Source of the DNA: Dictyocoela muelleri | Taxonomy: Eukaryota; Microsporidia | DNA: 19,919 nt | Reading direction: 5' to 3' | Assembly: GCA_016256075.1 (NCBI GenBank) | Contig: SDVU01000124.1 | Span: forward strand, 1 to 19,919 | Program-made: the position numbers and the translations under genes | Notes under the pieces: generated by a model | Database searches by the model: none | The model's input: only the letters and a program-made list of their open reading frames with translations | Told to the model about the DNA's origin: nothing | In this document: one piece after another, positions 1 through 9,122 of the stretch | How the letters are laid out: every line of letters begins with the position of its first letter | Position numbering within the stretch: position 1 is the first letter of the stretch

Positions 1-231
1 CGCCGCACTCATCCCCACACCTAGGAGAGTCCCTTCTGCTTCATTGTCATATTAGACCAAGTCTTAATCAGCTATACGACACTGAAACAGCTGTATATTA
101 TAGTATAATTATATAGTTATTACCGCTTAATGGCATTCCCTCATTATTTATTTAAGAGTTGCGTCAGCAGGATTCGACCCTCGATACTTAAATTTTTCAT
201 TCAAGAGTGTTAACCACTGAGCTATCTGGCC
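1..231 (-). mobile_element. tRNA-derived SINE-like element, copy 1 (5' part, cut by window edge)
   Basis: Read on the minus strand, this begins GGCCAGATAGCTCAGTGG, a tRNA-type A box at 214-224, followed about 35 bases later by a B box GGGTCGAATCC at 170-180. These are the internal RNA polymerase III promoter elements of a tRNA gene, but the flanking arms do not close into a good cloverleaf, so it is tRNA-derived rather than a working tRNA. The body matches the plus-strand copy at 5308-5771 almost base for base over about 230 bases (roughly 85% by eye), for example in TTAAGACTTGGTCTAATAT. The element runs off the window at base 1, so its 3' half is not visible. Confidence 0.75.
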
Positions 232-235
232 ATCC

Positions 236-647
236 GTCAATATATTAAAAATTTTTAAATCTAAGAATTAACAATAAATTTAGAAAAAAAAATAAAATTG
301 ATAAAACTGAAATAATGAATTATAATATTATTTATTAAGTAATATAATAATATTAAATAATACAAATATATATATTAAGTAATAATATATTTATTATGTA
401 TATATTTATTAAGTATAATATTTATTAAGTATAATATTTATTAAGTAATATAATTTATCTAAGTTTATAATTTTATTTAACTTTAAAATTTTATTTAACT
501 TTAACATTTTTATTTAACTTTAAAATTTATTTAACTTTAAAATTTTATTTATCTTTCATTATTAAAAAACAAATTATTAAAATCTAAAATTATTCAACTC
601 TATTCATCACAAATTAAAAATAATCCAAGTATTTTTTATTCAACATT
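236..647. repeat. AT-rich spacer with two short tandem arrays
   Basis: No gene is visible. The stretch is nearly pure A/T. A 16-bp unit (ATTTATTAAGTATAAT) is repeated about three times at 404-450, and an 18-bp unit built on TTTTATTTAACTTTAAAA is repeated about five times at 466-556. This is the 3' flank of the minus-strand gene that ends at 648. Confidence 0.7.
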
Positions 648-3600
648 TCACTTCTTCTTAATAAAAAATATATCTTTAACATCAACATCAACACCTTTAA
701 AATTACTTTTAATTTTTCCATAACGACTATTTAAACTCCCATCAAGTTCAACTTTATTCATTTCAATTTTATTTTCTTCAGAATTTTCAACTTTTTCATT
801 TTTCTTTCCAAAAAAAGAAAATCTGCTTAAAAATGATCGTTTAGGTTTTTTTATTTCAACACCATCATCATTAAAATAATTTCTAAAAAGATAATTATCC
901 TTAGACAAATCATTCGAACTTAAATTTGTATTCTTCAAATTGTTCAATTCAACATTTTCAGATGAATAAAGTTTTTCAAAAGTAAAAAAATCAGCAAAAC
1001 TTTGGGAAAATTGTTTGTTTTTATAAATATCGTCATTTTTATTATCGATTTTATGATTTTCATCTTTTGAATTAGTATCCTTATTTTTATCAAATTTATG
1101 ATTTTCAAATTTAGATTTGTCATCTTTGGATTTAGCATCTTTACTTTTATCATCTTTATATTTTAAATCGTCTTCATTTTTATCATCTTTATATTTTAAA
1201 TCGTCTTCATTTTTATCATCTTTATATTTTAAATCATTTTTATCATCAACATCAACTCCAATGATTTTACAAATTCCTTTTTCCATAATTCCTTTCCACC
1301 AATTTCCTTTATTTTCCACATTTTCAACAAAATCAATATTTGAAATTCCACATTCAATCAAAATAGAAGAATAAAAGTTTTTTAATATTTTTAGAAAGTC
1401 ATTATTATTTTTATTATACTGTTTGTAATGTTCTATCTTTTCTTTATAAGCAATCATTTTTAATATCTCAATTACAGAAAGATTATATTTATAAGAATCA
1501 AAATATTCTTCAAAAAAATCAATTTTAAAATTGAAATAAAAGTAAAGAAGAATAAAAAGTTGATCATTAGAAGGTTTCTTAAAATCTAAAATTAATTTCA
1601 TGATTTCTATTTTTGGGGTATTTTCATTATCAATGAATAAGTTAGAAAATAAAGAGAATAAGTATTTATAGTCATCATTGTTATAAATATCAATACTCTT
1701 AATTGTATTATTCTTTTCATTATCAATACTCTTAATTGTATTATTCTTTTCATTATCAATACTCTTAATTGTATTATTCTTTTTCTTATCAATACTCTTG
1801 AATATTTCATTCTTTTTAATATCATTATAATTTTCAATTTCTTTTAATACCTTTAAAACATTATCATCGTTCTTTAAAAATAAAATTGAATATTTCTTTT
1901 TAATATTGTTTTCAACGAATTTATCAAAAACATATTCTTTTAAATCAGAATGTTTTAAATCAGAATCTTTTAAATCAGAATCTTTTAAATCAGAAATTCT
2001 TAAATTTGTTTTTTTTAAATCAGAATTAGTCTTCAAATTGTTTATATTAATTTTCATTAGAGAAATGAAAAATGATAAGTCATAGTATTTATTTTCAATC
2101 GCCTTTTCAATTGATATTGATGATTCTTGATTAATAATTGACTTTATTAAGATTTCATTTTTATCATCATGATATTTATCATCACAATATTTATCTTTAT
2201 TATTGTTATTATTATTATTATTATCAATTTCATCTTTAAAAATTTTCAATTCATCAATCTTCCATAGAATGAATTTTTTATTAATAATTAATTTTAATAT
2301 TGAATTATCAATTTTAGTTTTATTTTCAATTTTATAATTACATTTATAATAAGATTGAATATGAAATCGAGTATTGTTAATATTATTAATTTCGTGTTTA
2401 TCGTTATTAACATTATTAATTTTGACTTTTGAAATCTTTACAGGCGATAAAGTTATAAACTTATCTTTAAAAAAATAAATTAAAGGTTTGTTAATATGAA
2501 CAAATTTTTTGAATGTTTTTTGTTTTGAATATTTTGGAGATTTAGGAAGAGGAATTTGATCATTGGTTTTGTCATTATTATTGATTTTGTCATTATTATT
2601 GATTTTGTCATTATTTAAACTGGCATTATTTAAATTTTGATCATTAAAACTGGTATTATTTAAACTGGTATTATTTAATTCATTCAAATTTAAATTTTCG
2701 AAAGCAGAAAATACTGCCTCTTTTAAATTTTCTTTTGAAATATCTTCAGTAGTTTCTTTTAAATTTAATTTTGAAATATCTTCAGCAGTTTCTTTTAAAT
2801 TCTCTTTAAAATTTTCTTTTGAAATATCTTCTGTAGTTTCTTTTAAATTATCTTTTAAATTTTCTTTTGAAATATCTTCAGTAGTTTCTTTTAAATTTAA
2901 TTTTTCGAATTTTGAAAAAATAGTTTCATCGTCATCCCAAATATCAGGAATGCCTTCGAATAAATCTTTATTGTCATCATTATAATTAATATTATAATCA
3001 TTATTAACATCTTCTTTTAAATCATTATTAATATCTTCATGTAAAACTTCTTTTAGATCATCTTTTAAATCTTCTTTATCATCTATTAAATCATTATTAA
3101 CATCTATTAAATCATTATTTTTATCTACTTTTAAATGATCTTTTAAATCATCGGATAAATTTTTACATTTTTCGTGATTTTTTACATCTTCATACTTAAT
3201 TTTGATATTTTTATCTTTATTCAATAATTTTTGATTTTTATTGTCTGCTTGTTCATCTTCAATTTTAAAATCATTATTAATTGTATTACCAAATGTATTA
3301 TTAATTGTATTATTATCATTATCAATTGTATTATTAATTGTATTATTATCATTACTAATTGTATTACCAAATGTATTATTAATTGTATTATTATTATCAT
3401 TTTTAAAATCATTATTATTTGTATTATTATCATTACTAATTGTATTATTAAATATATCTTCTCTATTGATATTAAATTCATTTTCATCTGACGGGAAATT
3501 AATTTCTTCTAAAAGTTCATCTTCAAAATGTGACTCTTCACAATTATTAAATTCATTATTATCATCATCATTATTATCATTATTAAAAAGATTTTCTACT

Positions 3601-3830
3601 TCATTTAAATCAAATTCTTCTTCTAACTCGATGCTGCACTCTTTTTGTTTTAATATTTCATCATCTTCTTTATAACATAAATTATCTTCTTTATAACTCA
3701 TATCATCTTCTTTACAGTTCATATTATCTTCGTTGTAGTTCATCTCATCTTCAAAACTTGAGATTGGTGAAATACTTTCCCAAAAATTTTCTGTCATTTC
3801 TTTTTTCATCTTTCTTGTCATGGATGGCAT
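648..3830 (-). CDS. Large Asn/Asp/Lys-rich repeat protein; possible Sec16-like COPII scaffold
   Basis: Single uninterrupted frame, stop TGA at 648-650. The frame is open to an ATG at 3914, but the 28 residues this adds decode an AT repeat; I prefer ATG 3830 (MPSMTRKM), just after a TTTAAATT box. ATGs at 3821, 3809 and 3797 are also possible. Residue numbers here count from 3914. N-terminal third is acidic and Asn-rich, with LKETTEDISKEN-type repeats (about 336-401). Later repeats are SDLKD (633-658), NNTIKSIDNEK (705-745) and DDLKYKDDKNE (888-928). No signal peptide or membrane segment. The complex part (about 470-890) resembles the Sec16 central domain: HINKPLIYFF then KFITLSP near 470, a Trp helix near 549, and an AIENKYYDLSFFISLM helix near 600 like Sec16 ALEWAMKNGLWGHALLLAS; SFLSRFSFFGKK near 1025 is also Sec16-like. 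Known Sec16 organises COPII exit sites; assigning it here is inference. That the gene is real is near certain; the function is about 0.35. Confidence 0.85.
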   Translation of the reverse strand: MPSMTRKMKKEMTENFWESISPISSFEDEMNYNEDNMNCKEDDMSYKEDNLCYKEDDEILKQKECSIELEEEFDLNEVENLFNNDNNDDDNNEFNNCEESHFEDELLEEINFPSDENEFNINREDIFNNTISNDNNTNNNDFKNDNNNTINNTFGNTISNDNNTINNTIDNDNNTINNTFGNTINNDFKIEDEQADNKNQKLLNKDKNIKIKYEDVKNHEKCKNLSDDLKDHLKVDKNNDLIDVNNDLIDDKEDLKDDLKEVLHEDINNDLKEDVNNDYNINYNDDNKDLFEGIPDIWDDDETIFSKFEKLNLKETTEDISKENLKDNLKETTEDISKENFKENLKETAEDISKLNLKETTEDISKENLKEAVFSAFENLNLNELNNTSLNNTSFNDQNLNNASLNNDKINNNDKINNNDKTNDQIPLPKSPKYSKQKTFKKFVHINKPLIYFFKDKFITLSPVKISKVKINNVNNDKHEINNINNTRFHIQSYYKCNYKIENKTKIDNSILKLIINKKFILWKIDELKIFKDEIDNNNNNNNNKDKYCDDKYHDDKNEILIKSIINQESSISIEKAIENKYYDLSFFISLMKININNLKTNSDLKKTNLRISDLKDSDLKDSDLKHSDLKEYVFDKFVENNIKKKYSILFLKNDDNVLKVLKEIENYNDIKKNEIFKSIDKKKNNTIKSIDNEKNNTIKSIDNEKNNTIKSIDIYNNDDYKYLFSLFSNLFIDNENTPKIEIMKLILDFKKPSNDQLFILLYFYFNFKIDFFEEYFDSYKYNLSVIEILKMIAYKEKIEHYKQYNKNNNDFLKILKNFYSSILIECGISNIDFVENVENKGNWWKGIMEKGICKIIGVDVDDKNDLKYKDDKNEDDLKYKDDKNEDDLKYKDDKSKDAKSKDDKSKFENHKFDKNKDTNSKDENHKIDNKNDDIYKNKQFSQSFADFFTFEKLYSSENVELNNLKNTNLSSNDLSKDNYLFRNYFNDDGVEIKKPKRSFLSRFSFFGKKNEKVENSEENKIEMNKVELDGSLNSRYGKIKSNFKGVDVDVKDIFFIKKK

Positions 3831-4199
3831 GAATTTAAATATTTTAAATTTAAAAAAAAATAAATTAAATTGATATTGAAAATTATTGATATTGAAAATT
3901 ATTGATATTTGCAATTTAAATTATAAATATTAAATTATAAATATTAATTGATTTGTTATTTAAAATTTATTTGTATTTGAAATTATTGAGATTTGATAAT
4001 TTAAATTTAAATTTTATTGTTAATTTAATTTGTAATTTAGAATGGTATTGATTTGTAATTATAAATATTAATTGATTTGTAATTTAAAATTTATTTGTAT
4101 TTTCATTCATTAAATACATTTGATTGGATTTTTTTTTGTTAGAATAGCTAAATATTTTGTAATTTTTTATTTTTTCTCCTATTTAAAATGTAATAAAAG
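3831..4199. repeat. AT-rich 5' flank with a ~42-bp direct repeat
   Basis: This is the upstream region of the minus-strand large gene. A short unit ATTGATATTGAAAATT is repeated at about 3868-3908. A longer direct repeat, containing AAATATTAATTGATTTGT, occurs at about 3936-3977 and 4059-4101 with one or two differences. An AATTTAAATT box lies directly before the ATG at 3830, consistent with a start-proximal A/T element. No further gene is seen. Confidence 0.6.
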
Positions 4200-4415
4200 C
4201 AGTGTTTCTCAACGTGGGGCTTACACCCCACTTGGGGCAAATTTGGATTCTCATGAAGACGATTTTCGTAGGATGGAATTTCGATTTTTCAGCAAAGAGC
4301 TATTTAGAATTTCTAGAATCACATGATTAAACATACAAAATTAGAACTTAAAATAAAATCATTGTTAAATAAACATCGAGTCAGTCGTTTTATCATATAA
4401 ATAATTGACTTTTAT
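4200..4415 (+). mobile_element. hAT-like transposon terminus (fragment)
   Basis: The sequence CAGTGTTTCTCAACGTGG at 4200 is the form taken by many hAT (Charlie/Buster type) terminal inverted repeats, and is followed by a GGGGC...CCCCAC stem typical of their subterminal region. It stands out in base composition from the AT-rich surroundings. No matching right terminus and no 8-bp duplication were found, so this is a fragment or one end of an element interrupted by the MITE at 4416. No transposase is visible here. A 68-codon open stretch across it looks fortuitous. Confidence 0.4.
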
Positions 4416-5115
4416 GGGACGGTCATTTTAGCGCAAAATGGGATATTAGCGCAAAATTAAATTTAATTTTTTTTAATTACAGACCCCTAATGGTTTTTAT
4501 TTTTTGCTTGTTTTTTAAGAAAAAGGGTACATAAAAATGTCACAGCCCTATAAAAATTGCACGTCTAATTAAAATTCAAAAATTTAAAATTAAAAAAATT
4601 AAGAATTGTAGAGAAAAATTTAAATCTTAGATTTAGATTTAGAATTTAGAATTTATAATTATGAATTATGAATTCTAAATAATGAATTCTGAATTTAAAA
4701 ACAAAAATTTAAAATTTGTAAACTAAAAATACAATTTAATTTAAAAATTAAAAAATAATAATTATAAATTATAGTAAAAATAAAAATTTAAAATTTAAAA
4801 TTTAAAAATTAATTTTCATATTGAAATTTTTATTTATGAAATTTTTGATTTAAAATTTTATTTTTTATTTTTAATCATAATTATTAAATTAAATTATTAA
4901 TTATTAATTATTAATTTTTTTATTTTAAATTTTTATATTTTCACCAGACGTGAATTTTTTATAGGGCTGTGACATTTTTATGTACCCTTTTTCTTAAAAA
5001 ACCAACGAAAAATAAAAACCATTAGGTGTCTGTAATTAAAAAAAATTAAATTTAATTTTACGCTAATATCCCATTTTGCGCTAATATCCCATTTTGCGAT
5101 AAAATGACCGTCCCC
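4416..5115. mobile_element. 700-bp MITE with ~190-bp terminal inverted repeats
   Basis: The left end GGGACGGTCATTTTAGCGC (from 4416) is answered by its complement at the right end (to 5115). The arms match for about 190 bases each, including GCGCAAAATGGGATATTAGC, AAAAAGGGTACATAAAAATG and TGTCACAGCCCTATAAAAA. The right arm carries one extra copy of the ~24-bp GCGCAAAATGGGATATTA unit. The centre (about 4610-4920) is A/T only and encodes nothing. There is no clean target duplication; the flanks CTTTTAT and CTTATTT are only similar. The superfamily is not assigned. Confidence 0.85.
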
Positions 5116-5292
5116 TTATTTGTGTATTGGTCGTTTGGACCAAACTGGACCAAAGGCCTAGTTTGGATAAAACATGCAAACTTATCACAAAAGGTGTTCA
5201 TTTTTTTAATATAAGCCCGTGTTATATACAAAATCTTAAAAAGATAATTAATAATTTTAACATGAAACGAATCAAAAAATTATAAATTTTCT
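5116..5292. other. Spacer between MITE and SINE, no gene
   Basis: Short non-coding stretch. It holds a small palindromic patch around 5128-5166 (GTTTGGACCAAAC repeated in part) and otherwise nothing recognisable. Confidence 0.6.
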
Positions 5293-5306
5293 GATTAAAT
5301 TAATAT
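5293..5306. repeat. Target-site duplication, left copy (14 bp)
   Basis: GATTAAATTAATAT sits one base before the SINE head and is repeated exactly at 5772-5785 after the SINE tail. The exact placement at both edges makes it a convincing target-site duplication despite its A/T composition. Confidence 0.75.
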
Positions 5307-5307
5307 A

Positions 5308-5771
5308 GCCAGATAGCTCAGACCTTAACTCTTGAATGTAAAATTTAAGTATCGTGGTTCGAATCCCACTGACGTTACCCTTTAATAGATAATAAGGGAA
5401 TGATATTAAGCGGTCATAACTATATAATTATAGTATAATATACAGTTGTTCCAGTTTGGTATAGCAGATTAAGACTTGGTCTAATATAACAATGAAGCAG
5501 AAGGGGCTCTCTTAGGTGTTTAGATGATTGTGGTGACGCATCTCGGCAAAAAGTAGTAGAAAATAAAAATTCATAAAAAGCCTCTAATTACTTGTATACT
5601 GCTGCGTCATTGATAAAACGAAGATCGTGTATACAGCTAGGCTTCTTGGTAGCTTAGAAATTGACTTTATTGGAACACCAAGAACCAAAGGTCACAGACC
5701 ACGGTAGAAGTAAACTCTCAGGGTTAGCAGCATTGAATGTTGTCAATATGTAATATAGTAATATATATATA
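5308..5771 (+). mobile_element. tRNA-derived SINE-like element, copy 2 (full length, 464 bp)
   Basis: Head GCCAGATAGCTCAG at 5308 includes the A-box core TAGCTCAG; the B box GGTTCGAATCC at 5356-5366 is a perfect match to the RNA polymerase III consensus. The next ~180 bases match copy 1 (1-231, minus). The distal part, from about 5580 (CTCTAATTAC) to the 3' end GTTGTCAATATGTAATATAG at 5739-5758, matches copy 3 (15545-15768, minus). The tail is an A/T simple repeat (5755-5771). The unit is bracketed by an exact 14-bp duplication (5293-5306, 5772-5785). A pol III head, a unique body, a simple-repeat tail and a long target duplication are the hallmarks of a SINE moved by LINE machinery. No LINE is present in the window to name the partner. 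No protein is encoded. Confidence 0.8.
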
Positions 5772-5785
5772 GATTAAATTAATAT
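5772..5785. repeat. Target-site duplication, right copy (14 bp)
   Basis: GATTAAATTAATAT, identical to 5293-5306, directly after the A/T tail of the SINE copy. Confidence 0.75.
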
Positions 5786-6740
5786 GATAATTAAATTCTA
5801 TAATATTATAATTTCCATTTATTCGACTGAGCGAAATGTTTTATCTTAGCCCAAAATATACAACAGACTTGTTTTTAAAACATTTTGTTAAATTATAAAG
5901 TCATAAATCATTGCGTTGGATTTTAAAAATAATAAACCATAATATTCGGAATGTTTTAGACATTTTTTTTGATTTTTAAGTTTAGAATCATGTTCCCTGT
6001 TTTTATTTTTAGATTAGTTGAAAAAAAAATCGTTTATTGATTCATTCTGAAAATTATCTTGAGTTCTTAGAATCATTATAAATTTAATTAATAGGGTGGG
6101 TGTTTACTATGTAAAATACTTTTAAGAACTCGATTATATCATTAAAAATATTTGTTGTAATCGGTATATTTATTAAAATTCGAATAAAACATCTATAATC
6201 AGAATTAATTTGTTGATGTCTTTTTACATATTTTTCAAAAAAAAATCTAAAAAAAATCTTTTCATCACCTTCATTTTGTTAAGAACTCGATTGTATCATT
6301 AATAATATTTGTTGTTATCTGCATATTTGTTAAAATTCGAATAAAACATCCATAATCAGAATTAATTTGTTCATGTCTTTTTAAATAATTTTTTTTAAAA
6401 AAAATCTAATAAAATCTTTTCATCACCTTCAGTTTGAATTTTTTTTGAGTTTCATTTTTAAATTCGCAAAATAGTTTTTCTCGATCACCTGAAGGAAAAA
6501 AATGTAATTGCTAAAAACATTTAACAAAAAATCGAAAATTTTGAGATTTATTATATTATCTACCAGTCCATTTTTCTGAATATATCACCAAATATTTTGA
6601 CTTAGATGAAAAGGACAATTATAGTTTTTTTGTTAAATACTTGCTAAAAAAATCGTTTATGGCCGCAGTTTCAAAATTTACCATGCCACATTAATAATAA
6701 TTATCTTCAGTTAAATTTTTTACTTGTTTAAAAAACTTGA
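5786..6740. repeat. Non-coding spacer with a 157-bp tandem duplication (6124-6436)
   Basis: No gene is visible. A unit starting AAGAACTCGATT at 6124 is repeated at 6281, a period of 157 bp; both copies contain TTAAAATTCGAATAAAACATC and end with TCTTTTCATCACCTTCA. The two copies differ at perhaps one base in ten, so the duplication is not fresh. Neither copy is open in any frame. Confidence 0.75.
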
Positions 6741-6742
6741 TA

Positions 6743-8559
6743 TAGTCGAGTTCGATATTTTTAGGACAAAAAATGTTCGATATTTTTCAGAATTGGTTTT
6801 ATTGAACCTATAAAGATTATGAAAATAAATATTAGTGACGATTGATAGTGTAGAGACCTATATATAACGTTTATTTATTTAATAATACTTATTTATAGAA
6901 ATTTATTACATAAAACGTGTTCGATTTTTTCAAGACATTTGATATTTTCGTTCAATTTTTGTAAAATTTTTATTTTTTTATATAAATACGTTTAACCTTC
7001 AGCTTATTTTTTCAATATTTTTTGAGACCCCATGAGTAAAAAAAATTTACAAGAAAAGAAAAGAATTGCTTTAGAAATAGTGTATAAGAAATATATATTG
7101 AAAGATATACTAGTCAAGTACAATATTACTAAATCAGTAGGTGATTTTATTTTGAAGAACTTAAATGAACTTTCTAATTTGAGTTCAAACGAAGCAACAC
7201 TGAAAAATAATAGTAATTTGTCTAAGGAAGAACATAAATATTATGAAATAGATGATTTTATACTTGATAAAATTCAGTCTTTGAGATTCAAGGAAATATG
7301 TGTGACAGGAAGTGTTATACTTGGTCTTGAAGATGATATTTATAGGTCAATTGGTGTTATAGAGTAAAAAGCAACGCTTTATTTTGTGAATTGTTTTATC
7401 GAACGTCACAATATGAGTTATGCTTCTTTACATGGAAATTCTGCCAGTTCAGACGGTTCTTTGATAGTAAATTTCATAGAAGAACTGTCAAAAAAATGAC
7501 TAATTACTTCCCTGAAGACGTTTTTAATATAGACGAAACCAGTCTATACATAAAGGTAGGACTTAGAAAGTCTTTTGTGATTGGTAAGAAAACGGACAAT
7601 AAAAATGTAAAGTTGAATTTTACTCGATTTACATTGATGCCCGTGGTAAATTAAGTGATGAAAAGCTTAAACCTTTGATTATAGGTAAATCAAAGAAATA
7701 CGGTTTTTAAAAAAGATGGATTTGGCATCATTCGGCGTAATTTATAGAGGCAATGAATCGGCTTGGCTGAATATTCAGATATTTGCGAGTATATTGAGAA
7801 TTTAAACAATAGTCTCAAATTAGAAAATATAAATATTCTTATACTGCTTGACAATTTTAGTGAACATAAAGTTCGTTCTAGGTCCTATATAGAATATTAT
7901 TTTCCACCAAATTGTGCCTCCTTAATCCAAACATTGGATCTTGGGATTATAAATGCTTTTAAAACAAAATTTAAAACCCACTTGGACAACTTTCAAGTGT
8001 ACAATGCATTAATTCAAATGCTACAAATAATGATATTTTCAAGAGGTAGGCTTGGTAAATGTTTTTAATTTGATTTAAAAGACCTCTAATTCAATTTCAA
8101 GCGAGAATATTAAGAACTGATGGGCTAAAATGAAAATATTACCTTTACAGAGCTCAATTGAAGAGACAAGTTTTAATTTAGTTCATGAAGAATATTATTT
8201 AATGTGAAATCTGTATGATGAGGAATCTAATACGAGTATAAAGTCTTTTGATGAAATAGTTTATCTTAAACCAGATAAAATCAGTTCACCTGGATCCCTC
8301 GAAGTTTTTAATTCACTAGAAAAACAGTCTATCTGCTTCAATCATCTGACTCAAAATACATAAAGAAGGTACTTTATATTCAAGAAAGATTATTTCAGAG
8401 TGTTTAGATAAATTTTCAAAAGATAAATTGGACTATTTTTTCATTAAATACAATAAATAATTCTTTAATTTTGTTTAATAAAATATTCGGGTTTTTGGGT
8501 ATATTCGAGTTTTTTAGGACTTTCTTTTAAAAAATTTACTAAAAACTCGAAGCCTACTG
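6743..8559 (+). mobile_element. Decayed pogo/Tigger-type DNA transposon
   Basis: The right terminus, read outward-in, is CAGTAGGCTTCGAGTTTTT, of the CAGT type found in pogo/Tigger elements, and is followed outside by TA at 8560-8561. The left terminus is eroded: TA at 6741-6742 followed by TAGT then CGAGTTCG, consistent with the same end after a base change and a small deletion. Both subterminal regions hold repeated TTCGA/ACTCGA motifs and TTTAGGAC. The element is about 1.8 kb and encloses a broken plus-strand transposase of the DDE_1 family (7032-8450). A TA duplication and CAGT ends match the family's known habit. The left boundary is the weaker one. Confidence 0.65.
7032..8450 (+). pseudogene. 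pogo/Tigger (DDE_1) transposase, broken
   Basis: The N-terminal piece (7032-7367) starts MSKKNLQEKKRIALEI and has the CENP-B-like helix-turn-helix pattern of pogo transposases (KYILKDILVKYNITKS). The catalytic domain follows in shifted frames: FNIDETSLYIK near 7530 (first Asp), GKSKKYGF near 7690, then ILLDNFSEHK near 7840 (second Asp) and FPPNCASLIQTLDLGI near 7905 (third Asp). The second and third Asp are 28 residues apart as read, slightly shorter than usual for Tigger-like enzymes, so residues have probably been lost. At least four frame changes or stops separate the pieces: between 7367 and 7391, near 7630, near 7710, and after 8066. The C-terminal tail is recognisable only in patches to about 8450. 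It is a plain DNA transposon remnant and cannot make an active enzyme. Confidence 0.85.
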
Positions 8560-8624
8560 TATAAACATTTTGTGTTTTATTAGGTAATATTCCAAAAAAT
8601 ATTGATAAATATTAAGAAAAAATA

Positions 8625-9122
8625 TTATAAATAAATTATATATTTTTGATATGAAGCAGTAGGTGTCTTTTTAAATTTCTCATCTGATAACCAAATATTG
8701 TAATTTTTTAAATAACTTATCTTCTCTGAATTTATAAATATAATTTTCCTTCCCAGATCTAAAACCCCACTATCATATAGTAATAATATATTAGTGGTAA
8801 TTGAAATTTTTAAATATTCTGATATATCATCAATATTATCATATTTAAATAATTCAATTTCTCTTTGTTTAGAAATATTTCTATCATATTTTTAATTGAA
8901 GTATAATTTTTTTTTATTATATAAATTTTCAAAACATTTGAAATGGCCTCATTATTATTTAAATAATTTAATATTGATAAATCTTCAATTTTTTGAATGG
9001 TAATCTTTTTGAAATTTCTATATATCTTAAAGGTATATATGTTTGTATTATTTAATTTCAATTTAAAAGTTTTTTGCTTTGTTTTATTAACTTTCCCATG
9101 CAATTACCTTTTATAATCTGCA
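8625..9122 (-). pseudogene. MULE-type (FLYWCH/MULE) transposase fragment, broken
   Basis: Two minus-strand reading pieces join across a frame change near 8885. The upstream piece (9103-8810) contains FKLKLNNTNIYTFKIYR and an IKKNYTSIKN helix; just before it, a Cys and a DYKR...HGKV patch may be the end of a FLYWCH zinc finger. The downstream piece reads NILLLYDSGVLDLGRKIIF, then NYNIWLSDEKFKKTP and ASYQKYIIY, ending at a stop at 8625. This matches the LLYDSG...RILIF...WL.DGTFK.aP..FYQLYtIH block just before the MULE catalytic core in FLYWCH/MULE transposases. The Asp of the 'DGTFK' motif is kept as DEKFK. The rest of the transposase, including the other catalytic residues, is missing. There is no usable ATG. 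Confidence 0.7.

Noticed and set aside
1-231. A functional tRNA gene at the window start
   Set aside because: A and B boxes are present but acceptor and anticodon stems do not pair properly and the sequence continues into a shared 230-base repeat.
1117-1374. Plus-strand Ser/Leu-rich frame opposite the large gene
   Set aside because: It is a shadow of the in-frame repeats on the minus strand; the same holds for the frames at 944-1153, 1607-1837 and 3221-3675.
4120-4326. 68-codon plus-strand frame (MIGFFFVRIAKYFV...)
   Set aside because: It crosses the hAT-like terminus at 4200, has no family resemblance and reads as translated transposon end.
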